A stretch of DNA of 64,000 bases from Salmonella bongori NCTC 12419 (GCF_000252995.1 NC_015761.1:1302001-1366000), one strand, 5' to 3'. Positions 1 through 9,160 are shown, counted from the first letter of the stretch. Made by a program: numbers and translations. Notes: generated by a model from the sequence alone, not told the origin.

Positions 1-1
1 G

Positions 2-1795
2 ATAGAGGACGTATTGCCTATCGCCGTTGAAGCGCCAGATGCTTGCCCGCGTTATCTGGGCCGGGTGGTGAAAGGTATCAATGTTAACGCGCCGACGCCG
101 CTGTGGATGAAAGAGAAACTACGTCGCTGTGGTATTCGCTCCATTGATGCGGTGGTTGACGTGACTAACTACGTGCTACTCGAACTGGGTCAACCGATGC
201 ATGCCTTTGATAAAGATCGCATTGAAGGCGGTATCAAAGTGCGGATGGCGAAAGAGGGCGAAACACTGGTGCTGCTGGACGGTAATGAAGCGAAGCTGAC
301 TGCCGATACGCTGGTTATCGCTGATCATAACAAAGCCCTGGCGATGGCCGGTATCTTTGGCGGCGAGCACTCCGGCGTAAACAGCGAAACGCAAAATGTA
401 TTGCTGGAGTCTGCCTTCTTCAGCCCGCTGTCTATCACTGGTCGCGCGCGTCGTTACGGTCTGCATACCGATGCGTCTCATCGCTACGAACGTGGTGTTG
501 ATCCGGCGTTACAGTATAAAGCGATGGAGCGTGCCACGCGTCTGCTCCTTGATATCTGCGGCGGTGAAGCCGGTCCGGTCATTGATGTGACTCACGACGC
601 CGCGCTGCCGAAGCGTGCCACAATCCTGCTTCGCCGCAACAAGCTTGATCGTCTGATCGGGCATCACATTGCGGATGAGCAGGTCAGCGATATTCTGCGC
701 CGTCTGGGCTGTGAGGTGATTGAAGGCCAGGACGAATGGGAAGCTGTCGCGCCGAGCTGGCGCTTCGATATGGAGATCGAAGAAGATCTGGTAGAAGAGA
801 TTGCTCGCGTCTATGGCTACAACAATATTCCGGATGAGCCAATCCAGGCGGGCTTAATCATGGGGACGCATCGTGAAGCCGATTTGTCATTGAAGCGGGT
901 TAAAACCATGCTGAATGACAAAGGCTATCAGGAAGTGATTACCTATAGCTTTGTTGATCCTAAAGTACAACAACTGATTCACCCTGGCGTAGAAGCCCTG
1001 CTATTGCCAAATCCTATTTCCGTTGAGATGTCGGCGATGCGTCTGTCCCTGTGGAGCGGCTTGCTGACGACGGTAGTGTATAACCAGAATCGCCAGCAAA
1101 ATCGCGTGCGTATTTTCGAAACCGGTTTACGTTTCGTTCCGGATACACAAGCCAATCTGGGAATTCGACAGGATCTGATGCTGGCTGGTGTGATTTGCGG
1201 CAACCGCTATGATGAGCACTGGAACCTGGCAAAAGAGACCGTTGATTTCTATGATTTGAAAGGCGATCTGGAAGCCGTGTTGGATCTAACGGGTAAACTG
1301 GGCGATATCCAGTTCAGGACGGAGTTGAATCCAGCTCTGCATCCGGGACAGTCCGCAGCGATTTATCTGAAAGATGAACGCATTGGTTTTATTGGGGTTG
1401 TTCACCCTGAACTGGAACGTAAACTGGATCTGAATGGTCGTACGCTGGTGTTTGAACTGGAGTGGAATAAGCTGGCAGACCGTATCGTGCCTCAGGCGCG
1501 GGAGATTTCACGCTTCCCGGCCAACCGTCGCGACATTGCGGTCGTGGTTGCAGAAAACGTTCCCGCAGCGGATATTTTATCCGAATGTAAGAAAGTTGGC
1601 GTAAATCAGGTAGTTGGCGTAAACTTATTTGACGTGTACCGCGGTAAGGGTGTTGCGGAGGGCTATAAGAGCCTCGCTATCAGCCTGATCCTTCAGGATA
1701 CCAACCGTACACTCGAAGAAGAGGAGATTGCCGCTACCGTCGCCAAATGTGTAGAGGCATTAAAAGAGCGATTCCAGGCATCATTGAGGGATTGA
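2..1795 (+). CDS. pheT: Phenylalanine--tRNA ligase beta subunit (5'-truncated by the window)
   Basis: Beta chain of the cytoplasmic alpha2-beta2 phenylalanyl-tRNA synthetase, which charges tRNA-Phe and edits misacylated Tyr-tRNA. The frame is already open at base 2, so the N-terminal roughly 200 of about 795 residues (including most of the EMAP-like tRNA-binding domain) lie outside the window. The visible part carries the B3/B4 editing region, B5 (metal-binding type, following the run near [19 protein letters not shown]) and the C-terminal ferredoxin-fold anticodon-binding domain ending around [14 protein letters not shown]. The TTG at 14 is an internal codon, not a start. ihfA follows 4 bp after the stop, the normal pheST-ihfA arrangement of enterobacteria, so the two are co-transcribed. 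Confidence 0.97.
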
Positions 1796-1799
1796 ACCT

Positions 1800-2099
1800 A
1801 TGGCGCTTACAAAAGCTGAAATGTCAGAATATCTGTTTGATAAGCTTGGGCTTAGCAAGCGGGATGCCAAAGAACTGGTTGAACTGTTTTTCGAAGAGAT
1901 CCGTCGTGCTCTGGAAAACGGTGAGCAGGTGAAACTCTCTGGTTTTGGTAACTTCGATCTGCGTGATAAAAATCAACGTCCGGGACGTAACCCGAAAACG
2001 GGTGAAGATATTCCTATTACAGCACGGCGCGTGGTGACCTTCAGACCCGGGCAGAAGTTAAAGAGCCGGGTCGAAAACGCTTCGCCGAAAGAAGAGTAA
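1800..2099 (+). CDS. ihfA: Integration host factor subunit alpha
   Basis: Sequence-specific DNA-bending protein that pairs with IhfB; it acts in recombination, replication and at many promoters. At 99 residues it is the full family length. The HU/IHF fold is clear: the [11 protein letters not shown] core, then the beta-arm with [14 protein letters not shown] and the DNA-intercalating proline in the RNPKTG turn. The ATG lies 4 bp after the pheT stop, so translation is probably coupled. A strong intrinsic terminator follows at 2215. An exact match to the IHF consensus sits upstream of sufA in this same window. Confidence 0.98.
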
Positions 2100-2143
2100 T
2101 CAGTTCCAGACATAACATCTGGCAGGGTGTATTACGGCAGATA

Positions 2144-2181
2144 CGCTGCCATCCCGACAGTCTATCGGCGGGATGACAGCG
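2144..2181. other. Imperfect hairpin downstream of ihfA
   Basis: The arms CGCTG..ATCCCG and CGGGAT..CAGCG can pair with a small bulge. There is no T-run, so it is not a terminator by itself; it may stabilise the 3' end of the pheST-ihfA transcript ahead of the terminator at 2215. Confidence 0.4.
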
Positions 2182-2214
2182 TGTCTGTTAGCCTGAAAGA
2201 TGACGCGTATAACT

Positions 2215-2243
2215 AAAAAGGCCGCATAGCGGCCTTTTTTCTT
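2215..2243 (+). terminator. Intrinsic terminator of pheT-ihfA
   Basis: A GGCCGC-ATA-GCGGCC stem flanked by an A-run and a T-run (AAAAAGGCCGC ATA GCGGCC then six T). It is placed 115 bp after ihfA and before btuC, and separates the two transcription units. Confidence 0.9.
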
Positions 2244-2301
2244 TTAAGTATGGGATAGCCACCGTAAAATCACGCTACCTCTTTTCAGCTGAATGGATAA
2301 C

Positions 2302-3282
2302 ATGCTGACTTTTGCCCGCCAACAACAGCGACGAAACGTACGCTGGCTTCTGAGCCTGTCATTGCTGGTGCTACTGGCTACATTTCTGAGCTTATGCGCA
2401 GGTGAACAGTGGATTGCTCCCGGTGACTGGCTCAGTGCCCGGGGAGAGCTGTTTGTCTGGCAAATTCGCCTTCCCCGAACACTGGCCGTACTGCTGGTTG
2501 GCGCTGCACTGGCCTTATCTGGCGCCGTGATGCAGGCCCTGTTTGAAAATCCCCTTGCTGAACCAGGCTTGCTTGGCGTCTCGAATGGGGCTGGCGTTGG
2601 GCTTATTGCCGCCGTTTTGTTGGGACAGGGACAACTGCCAGGATGGGCGCTGGGTCTGTGCGCTATTGCCGGAGCACTTACTATTACATTGATTTTGCTG
2701 CGTTTTGCGCGACGGCATCTCTCTACCAGCCGTTTACTGTTGGCGGGCGTCGCGCTGGGGATTATCTGTAGCGCGCTGATGACGTGGGCCATCTATTTTT
2801 CCACCTCTTTCGACCTAAGGCAGTTAATGTACTGGATGATGGGCGGTTTCGGCGGTGTTGACTGGCAACAGAGCTGGTTAATGATCGCGCTCATTCCGGT
2901 GTTAATCTGGATATGTTGTCAGTCGCAGCCGATGAATATGCTGGCGTTGGGGGAGACCTCGGCACGGCAGCTTGGGCTGCCGCTGTGGTTCTGGCGCAAT
3001 CTGTTGGTCGTTGCTACTGGCTGGATGGTCGGTGTGAGTGTGGCACTGGCGGGTGCTATTGGTTTTATCGGCCTGGTTATTCCGCATATTTTGCGTCTCT
3101 GCGGCTTAACCGATCACCGGGTATTACTTCCCGCTTGTGCGCTGACGGGGGCGATTGCACTACTACTGGCGGATGTGGTCGCCCGACTGGCACTGGCGTC
3201 GGCGGAATTGCCTATCGGCGTGGTCACTGCCACGCTGGGCGCGCCGGTATTTATCTGGTTGTTGCTCAAATCTGCGCGTTAG
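2302..3282 (+). CDS. btuC: Vitamin B12 ABC transporter permease BtuC
   Basis: Inner-membrane permease of BtuC2D2F, which moves cobalamin from periplasmic BtuF to the cytoplasm. It is a FecCD-family protein with about ten membrane helices. FENPLAEPGLLGVSNGAG and GAIGFIGLVIPHILRLCG are visible, the latter being the loop that contacts the ATPase BtuD. The start at 2302 (MLTFARQQQ) gives the usual 326 residues; an in-frame ATG three codons earlier (2293) is the alternative. btuE and btuD follow in the classic btuCED order, although only BtuC and BtuD are transport components. Confidence 0.96.
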   Translation: MLTFARQQQRRNVRWLLSLSLLVLLATFLSLCAGEQWIAPGDWLSARGELFVWQIRLPRTLAVLLVGAALALSGAVMQALFENPLAEPGLLGVSNGAGVGLIAAVLLGQGQLPGWALGLCAIAGALTITLILLRFARRHLSTSRLLLAGVALGIICSALMTWAIYFSTSFDLRQLMYWMMGGFGGVDWQQSWLMIALIPVLIWICCQSQPMNMLALGETSARQLGLPLWFWRNLLVVATGWMVGVSVALAGAIGFIGLVIPHILRLCGLTDHRVLLPACALTGAIALLLADVVARLALASAELPIGVVTATLGAPVFIWLLLKSAR

Positions 3283-3373
3283 CGCATCGGTAACCCACTG
3301 TTTTCATCATTCGCAGTCTATGATTAAAGGCTAACGATGAAACTCATTATTCTACCGATATCAGGGAGACGCC

Positions 3374-3925
3374 ATGCAAAACTCGCTTCTTAATACGCAA
3401 GTTACGACGATTGATGGAGAGGTTACGACGCTTGAAAAATATGCCGGGAAGGTGTTACTCATTGTGAACGTCGCCTCCAGATGTGGCCTGACGCCGCAAT
3501 ATGAGCAGTTGGAAAATATCCAGAAGGCGTGGGCAGACAGGGGGTTTGTCGTGTTGGGTTTTCCCTGCAATCAGTTTATGGGGCAGGAACCTGGTAGTGA
3601 AGAAGAGATTAAAACCTACTGCACCAGTACCTGGGGTGTAACGTTCCCGATGTTCAGTAAAATCGACGTTAACGGCGAAGCGCGCCATCCGCTGTATCAA
3701 AAACTGGTAGCTGCAGCGCCCACGGCTGTCGCGCCGGAAAAAAGTGGCTTTTACGAGCGGATGGTCAGTAAAGGCCGTACGCCACTCTATCCGGACGATA
3801 TCTTATGGAATTTTGAAAAATTTTTAGTCGGCCGGGATGGTCAGGTGATACAGCGTTTTTCACCGGATATGACGCCTGAAGATCCGATTGTGATGGAAAG
3901 CATAAAAATCGCGTTGGCAAAATAA
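3374..3925 (+). CDS. btuE: Glutathione/thioredoxin peroxidase BtuE
   Basis: Reduces hydrogen and organic hydroperoxides; not needed for B12 transport despite its name. It is a 183-residue glutathione-peroxidase fold with the peroxidatic cysteine at about residue 37 (VASRCGLTPQ), a second cysteine in GFPCNQF, the glutamine of the catalytic tetrad just after it, and WNFEKFLV near the end. The active residue is Cys, not selenocysteine. GGGAGACGCC precedes the ATG. Its stop overlaps the btuD start by one base, so the two are translationally linked. Confidence 0.95.
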   Translation: MQNSLLNTQVTTIDGEVTTLEKYAGKVLLIVNVASRCGLTPQYEQLENIQKAWADRGFVVLGFPCNQFMGQEPGSEEEIKTYCTSTWGVTFPMFSKIDVNGEARHPLYQKLVAAAPTAVAPEKSGFYERMVSKGRTPLYPDDILWNFEKFLVGRDGQVIQRFSPDMTPEDPIVMESIKIALAK

Positions 3926-4674
3926 TGTCTCAGTTGATGCAATTAACCGATGTTGCTGAAAACACCCGCCTGGGACCGCTTTCCGGCGAGGTAAGCGCAG
4001 GAGAGATCCTTCATCTTGTCGGGCCGAACGGCGCCGGAAAAAGTACGCTTCTGGCGCGTATGGCGGGGTTAACTTCCGGTGATGGGCGCATTATGTTTGC
4101 TGGAGCGCCGCTGGACGCGTGGTCGGCGGCAATGCTCGCCCAACATCGTGCTTATCTTGCGCAACAGCAAAACCCGCCGTTCGCCATGCCGGTCTGGCAT
4201 TACCTGACATTACATCAACCTGACAAAACGCGCACTGGTCAACTTAACGAGGTGGCCGATATGCTTGGCCTGGGGGATAAATTAGGGCGAAGCGTCAACC
4301 AGCTTTCCGGCGGTGAGTGGCAGCGGGTTCGCCTTGCCGCCGTCGTGCTACAAATTCATCCTGACGCCAATCCGGTTGGCCAATTATTGCTGCTTGATGA
4401 GCCGATGAATAGCCTTGATGTTGCGCAACAAAATGCCCTTGATAGCGTATTACATCAATTGTGCCAGGCTGGAATCGCGATTGTGATGAGCAGCCACGAT
4501 CTGAACCATACCCTGCGGCATGCGCATAAAGCCTGGTTGCTAAAGCGCGGTAAGCTCCTTGCCAGCGGTACCAGGGAGGCGGTGTTGACGCCCGCTAATC
4601 TGGCGCAAGCTTACGGACTGCGTTTCCGACGGCTTGATGTCGAGGGCCATCAAATGCTCATATCGGCCACTTAA
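3925..4674 (+). CDS. btuD: Vitamin B12 ABC transporter ATPase BtuD
   Basis: Cytoplasmic ATP-binding subunit that powers BtuC. At 249 residues it is full length. The Walker A motif GPNGAGKST is at residues 33-41, the signature LSGGEWQR in the middle, Walker B LLLLDEP with the downstream MNSLD, and the switch histidine in SSHDLNH. It starts in the overlap ATAATG at the end of btuE. No BtuF gene is adjacent, as expected, since btuF is elsewhere in enterobacteria. Confidence 0.97.
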   Translation: MSQLMQLTDVAENTRLGPLSGEVSAGEILHLVGPNGAGKSTLLARMAGLTSGDGRIMFAGAPLDAWSAAMLAQHRAYLAQQQNPPFAMPVWHYLTLHQPDKTRTGQLNEVADMLGLGDKLGRSVNQLSGGEWQRVRLAAVVLQIHPDANPVGQLLLLDEPMNSLDVAQQNALDSVLHQLCQAGIAIVMSSHDLNHTLRHAHKAWLLKRGKLLASGTREAVLTPANLAQAYGLRFRRLDVEGHQMLISAT

Positions 4675-4750
4675 GTGAAATCGTTTCTTGAAAAGCAGGT
4701 AATTTCGACGCTAAATTAATACCAAAATAAAAACAGAGGATTGTTGCGGC

Positions 4751-5215
4751 ATGCGTTTTGGGCTTCTTGTTATCACAGCATTGTTCCTGGCAGGATGCAG
4801 CACTCACCGGGCACCGGCGCCGAACGCCAGGCTATCAGACTCGATTACCGTGATCGCGGGTCTTAACGATCAGTTACAGTCCTGGCGCGGTACGCCATAT
4901 CGCTATGGCGGCATGAGCCGCAGAGGTGTGGACTGCTCCGGTTTTGTGGTCGTCACAATGCGTGACAAATTTGATTTACAGTTGCCGCGTGATACGCGTG
5001 AGCAATCAAAAGTGGGCACCAGAATCGACAAAGATGAGTTACTTCCGGGAGATTTGGTTTTCTTTAAAACGGGTTCGGGCGAAAGCGGCTTACATGTCGG
5101 TATTTACGATACAAATAATGAGTTTATTCATGCCTCTACCAGTCGTGGCGTGATGCGCTCGTCGCTGGATAATGTGTACTGGCGGAAAAATTTCTGGCAG
5201 GCAAGGCGAATTTAA
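4751..5215 (+). CDS. nlpC: NlpC/P60-family lipoprotein, probable murein endopeptidase
   Basis: A predicted lipoprotein of 154 residues. The signal peptide ends in the lipobox LAGC, with the lipidated cysteine at residue 16. The NlpC/P60 papain-like domain has its nucleophile in DCSGF (Cys62), a histidine in LHVGIY (His115) and the third polar residue in FIHAS (His127). Family members cut D-iGlu-mesoDAP bonds in peptidoglycan peptides. It lies 76 bp after btuD and may be partly co-transcribed, but it has no link to B12 uptake. Confidence 0.92.
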   Translation: MRFGLLVITALFLAGCSTHRAPAPNARLSDSITVIAGLNDQLQSWRGTPYRYGGMSRRGVDCSGFVVVTMRDKFDLQLPRDTREQSKVGTRIDKDELLPGDLVFFKTGSGESGLHVGIYDTNNEFIHASTSRGVMRSSLDNVYWRKNFWQARRI

Positions 5216-5334
5216 TTGTGCAGATGTTATTAATTTTTGGTCTGTTTTTAACATGTTGCCGATGGAACTTACGACGTTTGTTGCCGTCCTATATAAAGAT
5301 ATATCTGTAGCTTTTACCAACTCCTATTAAAAGT

Positions 5335-5350
5335 GGGCATGTTCATGCCC
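5335..5350. other. Inverted repeat in the nlpC-ydiV intergenic region
   Basis: A perfect GGGCATG-TT-CATGCCC dyad without a T-run, so not an intrinsic terminator. Its flanks carry a short direct repeat, TTAAAAGT, on both sides. It could be an operator for ydiV or an RNA hairpin. Confidence 0.4.
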
Positions 5351-5406
5351 TGTTAAAAGTACAACGTTGGATATTGGTTTATAATCAGGGTAAGTTAAAA
5401 AAAGGA

Positions 5407-5420
5407 ACCGGCTTGCCGGT
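5407..5420 (-). terminator. Orphan hairpin resembling a minus-strand terminator
   Basis: A perfect ACCGGC-TT-GCCGGT dyad. Read on the minus strand it is followed within four bases by a run of T (TCC then at least seven T), like an intrinsic terminator. No minus-strand gene feeds into it; it may end a short antisense RNA starting within the ydiV leader, or be fortuitous. Confidence 0.35.
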
Positions 5421-5476
5421 AAAAAAGAAAAATGATAACGCTTCAATTAGTATCTGAAGTTACGTCTGTTTCCGTC

Positions 5477-5512
5477 CATAGTGACTGGATAGCGAATAAC
5501 ACCCTCACTATG
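5477..5512 (+). promoter_or_regulatory. ydiV leader stem-loop with a GGA in its loop
   Basis: An 8-bp perfect stem (CATAGTGA at 5477-5484 with TCACTATG at 5505-5512) ends 11 bases before the ydiV ATG. The loop carries CTGGATAG, a GGA motif of the type CsrA reads, and the stem sits just before the GAGG Shine-Dalgarno. CsrA is known to repress ydiV (STM1344) directly in S. Typhimurium; the assignment of this stem-loop as the site is inference. Confidence 0.45.
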
Positions 5513-5523
5513 AGGTTGGCGTA

Positions 5524-6237
5524 ATGATTATTTCACTTGATGAACTTTACCATTCCGAACTTTTTTTCCTTCCTGTAATGGATAAAAATGCCCGGCTTGT
5601 TGGCCTGGAAATTATCGCGACGTTTGCCACTGAAGACGGTGCTGCACGGATGCCGACTGAGCTGTTAGCGCCACGCCTTTCAGCGGAAGAACAATGCAGT
5701 CTTTTTGTTGAAAAACTTGCCTTGTTAGAAACGTGTCAGCACTTTTTTATTCAGCATAAACTTATTGCATGGATTAATTTAACCCCCGCAATTAGTGAAT
5801 CATTATTATTAGATAGCGAACTTTTTTCCCGAACCGCGCGTTTTCCGTTTCTTGAATTGGCCATCAGTGAGAATTATCCAGGATTAAACCTGGGTAAAGA
5901 GAACCAAACGTTAGCGAATCTGGCAATGCATTTTCCATTAATGTTAGCAAATTTTGGGACAGGTGAGGCGTCGACCAGAGCTATTTTTGATGCGCTTTTC
6001 AGACGCGTTATGCTCGATAAAAACTTTATTCAGCAGCGAGCCGAAATGATCTCATTTGAGCCATTTATGCGTGCCATTGTTTCACAGCTCTCCTCCAGCT
6101 GTGAGTCGCTGATGATTACTGGCATTGATAGCGAGGCAATGTTTACGCGCACTGCGCCATTGGGATTTAGCGCATTTCAGGGCGGGTTATGGCCGCCAGT
6201 GCCGGTAAATCAGCTCATTAAACTGGTTCAGCGATAA
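5524..6237 (+). CDS. ydiV: Degenerate EAL-domain protein YdiV, anti-FlhD4C2 factor
   Basis: A 237-residue EAL-like protein. The catalytic EAL signature and metal ligands of c-di-GMP phosphodiesterases are not recognisable, matching the known YdiV/CdgR, which does not hydrolyse c-di-GMP. In Salmonella it binds FlhD, stops FlhD4C2 from activating flagellar class 2 genes and delivers it to ClpXP when nutrients are poor. The start is chosen at the ATG after GAGGTTGGCGTA. The 308-bp upstream gap holds three inverted repeats, consistent with a gene controlled at the mRNA level. Confidence 0.92.
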   Translation: MIISLDELYHSELFFLPVMDKNARLVGLEIIATFATEDGAARMPTELLAPRLSAEEQCSLFVEKLALLETCQHFFIQHKLIAWINLTPAISESLLLDSELFSRTARFPFLELAISENYPGLNLGKENQTLANLAMHFPLMLANFGTGEASTRAIFDALFRRVMLDKNFIQQRAEMISFEPFMRAIVSQLSSSCESLMITGIDSEAMFTRTAPLGFSAFQGGLWPPVPVNQLIKLVQR

Positions 6238-6298
6238 CCTTTCTGTCTGTCGGTGTTTAACCCCTGATTAACCGTCTACACTGGAGACAGGAGGCCCT

Positions 6299-7741
6299 AT
6301 GACCCTGTCTTTTACAGCTCGCTGGCGCGATGAACTGCCAGCAACATATACCGCGCTTTTACCCACACCGTTAAAAAATGCGCGTCTGATCTGGTTTAAC
6401 GACGCGCTGGCGCAGCAGTTGGCCATCCCCGTTTCGTTATTTGACACGACAAACGGCGCTGGCGTCTGGGGCGGCGAAACCTTGTTGCCCGGCATGTCGC
6501 CTTTAGCGCAGGTGTATAGCGGACACCAGTTCGGTGTCTGGGCAGGGCAACTCGGCGACGGGCGAGGGATTTTGTTAGGAGAACAAATCCTGGCGGATGG
6601 CTCAACCCTTGACTGGCATCTGAAAGGTGCCGGATTAACGCCTTATTCCCGAATGGGGGATGGGCGCGCCGTCCTGCGTTCAACTATACGTGAAAGCCTT
6701 GCCAGCGAAGCCATGCACTATCTGGGCATTCCCACTACGCGCGCGTTATCTATCGTGACCAGCGATACAGCGGTTCAGCGAGAGACACAGGAGGCCGGCG
6801 CGATGTTGATGCGACTGGCGCAAAGCCATATGCGCTTTGGCCATTTTGAGCATTTCTACTACCGCCGCGAGCCGGAAAAAGTTAAGCAACTGGCCGATTT
6901 CGCTATTCGCCATTACTGGCCGCAATGGCAGGATGCGCCGGAGCGGTATGTATTATGGTTTGAAGAGGTCGTGATACGTACAGGCACGCTTATCGCCGAG
7001 TGGCAGGCAGCTGGTTTTGCGCATGGCGTTATGAATACGGATAATATGTCAATTCTTGGGTTAACTATCGACTATGGCCCATTTGGTTTTCTTGACGATT
7101 ACGATCCTGGCTTCATTGGTAACCATTCCGATCATCAGGGACGTTATCGTTTCGACAACCAACCTGCGGTTGCGCTGTGGAATTTACAACGACTGGCACA
7201 GACGTTAACGCCTTTTATCGCAGCCGATGTTTTAAACAATGCGCTGGAACGTTACCAGGAAGCGCTTTTAACGCGCTATGGGCAACGTATGCGTCAGAAG
7301 CTGGGTTTCTTTACAAGGCAAAAAGACGATAACGCTTTACTTAATGAATTGTTCAGTCTGATGGCGCGTGAAGGGAGTGATTATACCCTTACGTTTCGGA
7401 TGTTAAGCCACACCGAGCAACAGAGCGCTTCCTCCCCGCTGCGTGATATGTTTATCGATCGTGCAGGGTTTGATGCCTGGTTCGACCGCTACCGGGCGCG
7501 ATTACGAACAGAGGCGGTGGATGATATGCAGCGTCAACAGCAGATGCAGAGTGTGAACCCTGCAGTTGTATTGCGCAACTGGCTGGCGCAGCGGGCGATA
7601 GAGGCGGCTGAACAGGATGATATGTCCGAATTGCATCGATTACATGAAATACTACGCCAGCCTTTTGCCGACAGGGATGATGACTATGCCAGCCGACCTC
7701 CAGAGTGGGGAAAGCGGCTGGAAGTGAGTTGCTCAAGTTAA
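6299..7741 (+). CDS. selO: Protein adenylyltransferase SelO (YdiU)
   Basis: A 480-residue pseudokinase-fold enzyme that transfers AMP from ATP to Ser/Thr/Tyr of target proteins, including redox enzymes. Family hallmarks are present: the nucleotide-binding YSGHQFGVWAGQLGDGRG stretch near residue 80, LKGAGLTPYSRMGDGRAVLR, and the metal-binding NTDNMSILGLTIDYGPFGF region near residue 250. The extreme C-terminus is Cys-Ser-Ser. Vertebrate SelO carries selenocysteine here; the enterobacterial protein has cysteine. It has its own SD (GGAGGCCCT). Confidence 0.95.
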   Translation: MTLSFTARWRDELPATYTALLPTPLKNARLIWFNDALAQQLAIPVSLFDTTNGAGVWGGETLLPGMSPLAQVYSGHQFGVWAGQLGDGRGILLGEQILADGSTLDWHLKGAGLTPYSRMGDGRAVLRSTIRESLASEAMHYLGIPTTRALSIVTSDTAVQRETQEAGAMLMRLAQSHMRFGHFEHFYYRREPEKVKQLADFAIRHYWPQWQDAPERYVLWFEEVVIRTGTLIAEWQAAGFAHGVMNTDNMSILGLTIDYGPFGFLDDYDPGFIGNHSDHQGRYRFDNQPAVALWNLQRLAQTLTPFIAADVLNNALERYQEALLTRYGQRMRQKLGFFTRQKDDNALLNELFSLMAREGSDYTLTFRMLSHTEQQSASSPLRDMFIDRAGFDAWFDRYRARLRTEAVDDMQRQQQMQSVNPAVVLRNWLAQRAIEAAEQDDMSELHRLHEILRQPFADRDDDYASRPPEWGKRLEVSCSS

Positions 7742-7746
7742 CCTGA

Positions 7747-7770
7747 CGCCAGTAGCAAGGTCTACTGGCG
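7747..7770. terminator. Hairpin between convergent selO and hemP
   Basis: A perfect 9-bp stem (CGCCAGTAG / CTACTGGCG) with a 6-base loop between the two convergent stops. No T-run follows on either side, so it is a weak or factor-dependent 3' end for both genes. Confidence 0.5.
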
Positions 7771-7776
7771 GGAGCG

Positions 7777-7968
7777 CTATTTGGTTAACAGGAGTTTTCC
7801 TGCCTGGGTCTTGCGCAACAGATATTCCTGACCGTTGTGATCAATAATGACTTTGCCGTCCGGACCTAATAGCGCCTGACTGCTGACGCGCCGTTCAGCG
7901 GCAGGGAGAAGCATTTCATTGTCTGTTTCCTGAGGGTGGGGCAATTCGGTGTTATCCATACGCGACAT
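7777..7968 (-). CDS. hemP: Hemin uptake protein HemP (YdiE)
   Basis: A small (63-residue) HemP/YdiE-family protein with the conserved C-terminal core SSQALLGPDGKVIIDHNGQ then EYLLRKTQAGKLLLTK. Homologues sit in haem-uptake loci and respond to iron, but the biochemical role is not settled. The start at 7968 (MSRMDNTEL) matches the E. coli length; an upstream ATG at 7995 would add a hydrophobic nine-residue stretch overlapping the Fur box, so it is unlikely. A Fur box lies just upstream. Confidence 0.85.
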   Translation of the reverse strand: MSRMDNTELPHPQETDNEMLLPAAERRVSSQALLGPDGKVIIDHNGQEYLLRKTQAGKLLLTK

Positions 7969-7990
7969 GATGCTTATTAATAATAAAACT

Positions 7991-8009
7991 AACAATGATT
8001 ATTATTATC
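7991..8009. promoter_or_regulatory. Fur box upstream of hemP
   Basis: AACAATGATTATTATTATC matches the 19-bp Fur consensus at 15 positions by hand alignment. It lies 23 bp before the chosen hemP start, a position that would block transcription when iron is replete. Confidence 0.8.
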
Positions 8010-8084
8010 AATAATTAATGCGGTAACAGCAAGTGCTAATTCTCCGGCGAGTATGTAAAAAGGTGTGGGGAAATGAGGAAAAAA

Positions 8085-8108
8085 TGCCCATCCGCGGCGA
8101 GATGGGCA
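8085..8108 (-). terminator. Intrinsic terminator of aroH
   Basis: On the minus strand: TGCCCATC, a short loop, then GATGGGCA-type pairing followed by six or more T. It begins a few bases after the aroH stop. Confidence 0.9.
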
Positions 8109-8113
8109 GAACA

Positions 8114-9160
8114 TTAAAAGCGGCTATCTACCGCCGCGGCAAGTTTTTCCAACAGAATTTCTGTATCTTCCCAGTTCAGGCAGGGATCGGTAATAGACTG
8201 GCCATATACTAATGGTTGCCCGCTGATAATTTTTTGCGTACCTTCACGCAGAAAACTCTCTGCCATAACCCCGGCAATTGCCGTGGAGCCATGACGAATT
8301 TGCTGGCAAATATCATCACAGACTTCCAACTGGCGGCGATGCTGTTTTTGACAGTTACCGTGGCTGAAGTCAACGACCAGATGTTCCGGCAGATCAAATT
8401 CGTGCAGCGTGTCGCAGGCGGCGGCAATATCTTCGGCATGGTAGTTCGGTTTTTTACCGCCGCGCATGATGATATGTCCGTAGGGGTTTCCACTGGTCTG
8501 GTAGATGGTCATCTGCCCATTTTTATCTGGCGAGAGGAACATATGGCTGGCGCGGGAGGCCCGGATGGCGTCAACGGCAATGCGAGTGTTGCCATCCGTC
8601 CCGTTTTTAAACCCGACCGGACAAGAGAGCGCAGAGGCCATTTCCCGATGAATCTGGCTTTCGGTAGTGCGTGCGCCAATTGCTCCCCAACTGATCAGGT
8701 CAGCAATAAACTGGCCAGTGACCATATCAAGAAATTCCGTAGCGGTCGGCACCCCCAGTTCGTTCACCTGCAATAGCAAGCGCCGCGCCAGCTCCAGTCC
8801 ATGATTGACACGGTAACTTCCATTCAGATCGGGATCGGAAATCAGGCCTTTCCAGCCCACTACGGTACGCGGCTTTTCAAAATAGGTGCGCATGACGATC
8901 TCCAGGCGCGTCTGATGCTTCTGGCGTTGCGTCTGGAGCTGCGTTGCGTATTCCATGGCGGCATTCAGATCGTGAATCGAACAGGGGCCAATGACGACCA
9001 GTAGCCGTGGATCTTCACCGTTTAATATTTTTTCTATCCGGCGTCGGGAGTCGGTAACATGACTGGCGACGGAGGACGACACAGGATACCGCTGCGCAAG
9101 TTCGGTCGGTGTCACCAGGCTGTCGATACGCGCAGTACGGAGTTCGTCGGTTCTGTTCAT
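8114..9160 (-). CDS. aroH: DAHP synthase, tryptophan-sensitive (AroH)
   Basis: First enzyme of the shikimate pathway: phosphoenolpyruvate plus erythrose 4-phosphate gives DAHP. The 348 residues are full length for type I DAHP synthase. The PEP/metal-binding segments VIGPCSIHD, GARTTESQ, KNGTDGN and HGNCQKQHRRQ are all present. Identification as the Trp-regulated isozyme rests on the close match to E. coli AroH and on the TrpR operator upstream (9306-9323). It is transcribed alone and ends in its own terminator. Confidence 0.97.
   Translation of the reverse strand: MNRTDELRTARIDSLVTPTELAQRYPVSSSVASHVTDSRRRIEKILNGEDPRLLVVIGPCSIHDLNAAMEYATQLQTQRQKHQTRLEIVMRTYFEKPRTVVGWKGLISDPDLNGSYRVNHGLELARRLLLQVNELGVPTATEFLDMVTGQFIADLISWGAIGARTTESQIHREMASALSCPVGFKNGTDGNTRIAVDAIRASRASHMFLSPDKNGQMTIYQTSGNPYGHIIMRGGKKPNYHAEDIAAACDTLHEFDLPEHLVVDFSHGNCQKQHRRQLEVCDDICQQIRHGSTAIAGVMAESFLREGTQKIISGQPLVYGQSITDPCLNWEDTEILLEKLAAAVDSRF

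Noticed and set aside
6299..7741. Selenoprotein reading of SelO
   Set aside because: The C-terminal Cys-Ser-Ser uses an ordinary cysteine codon and there is no in-frame UGA with a SECIS-like structure.
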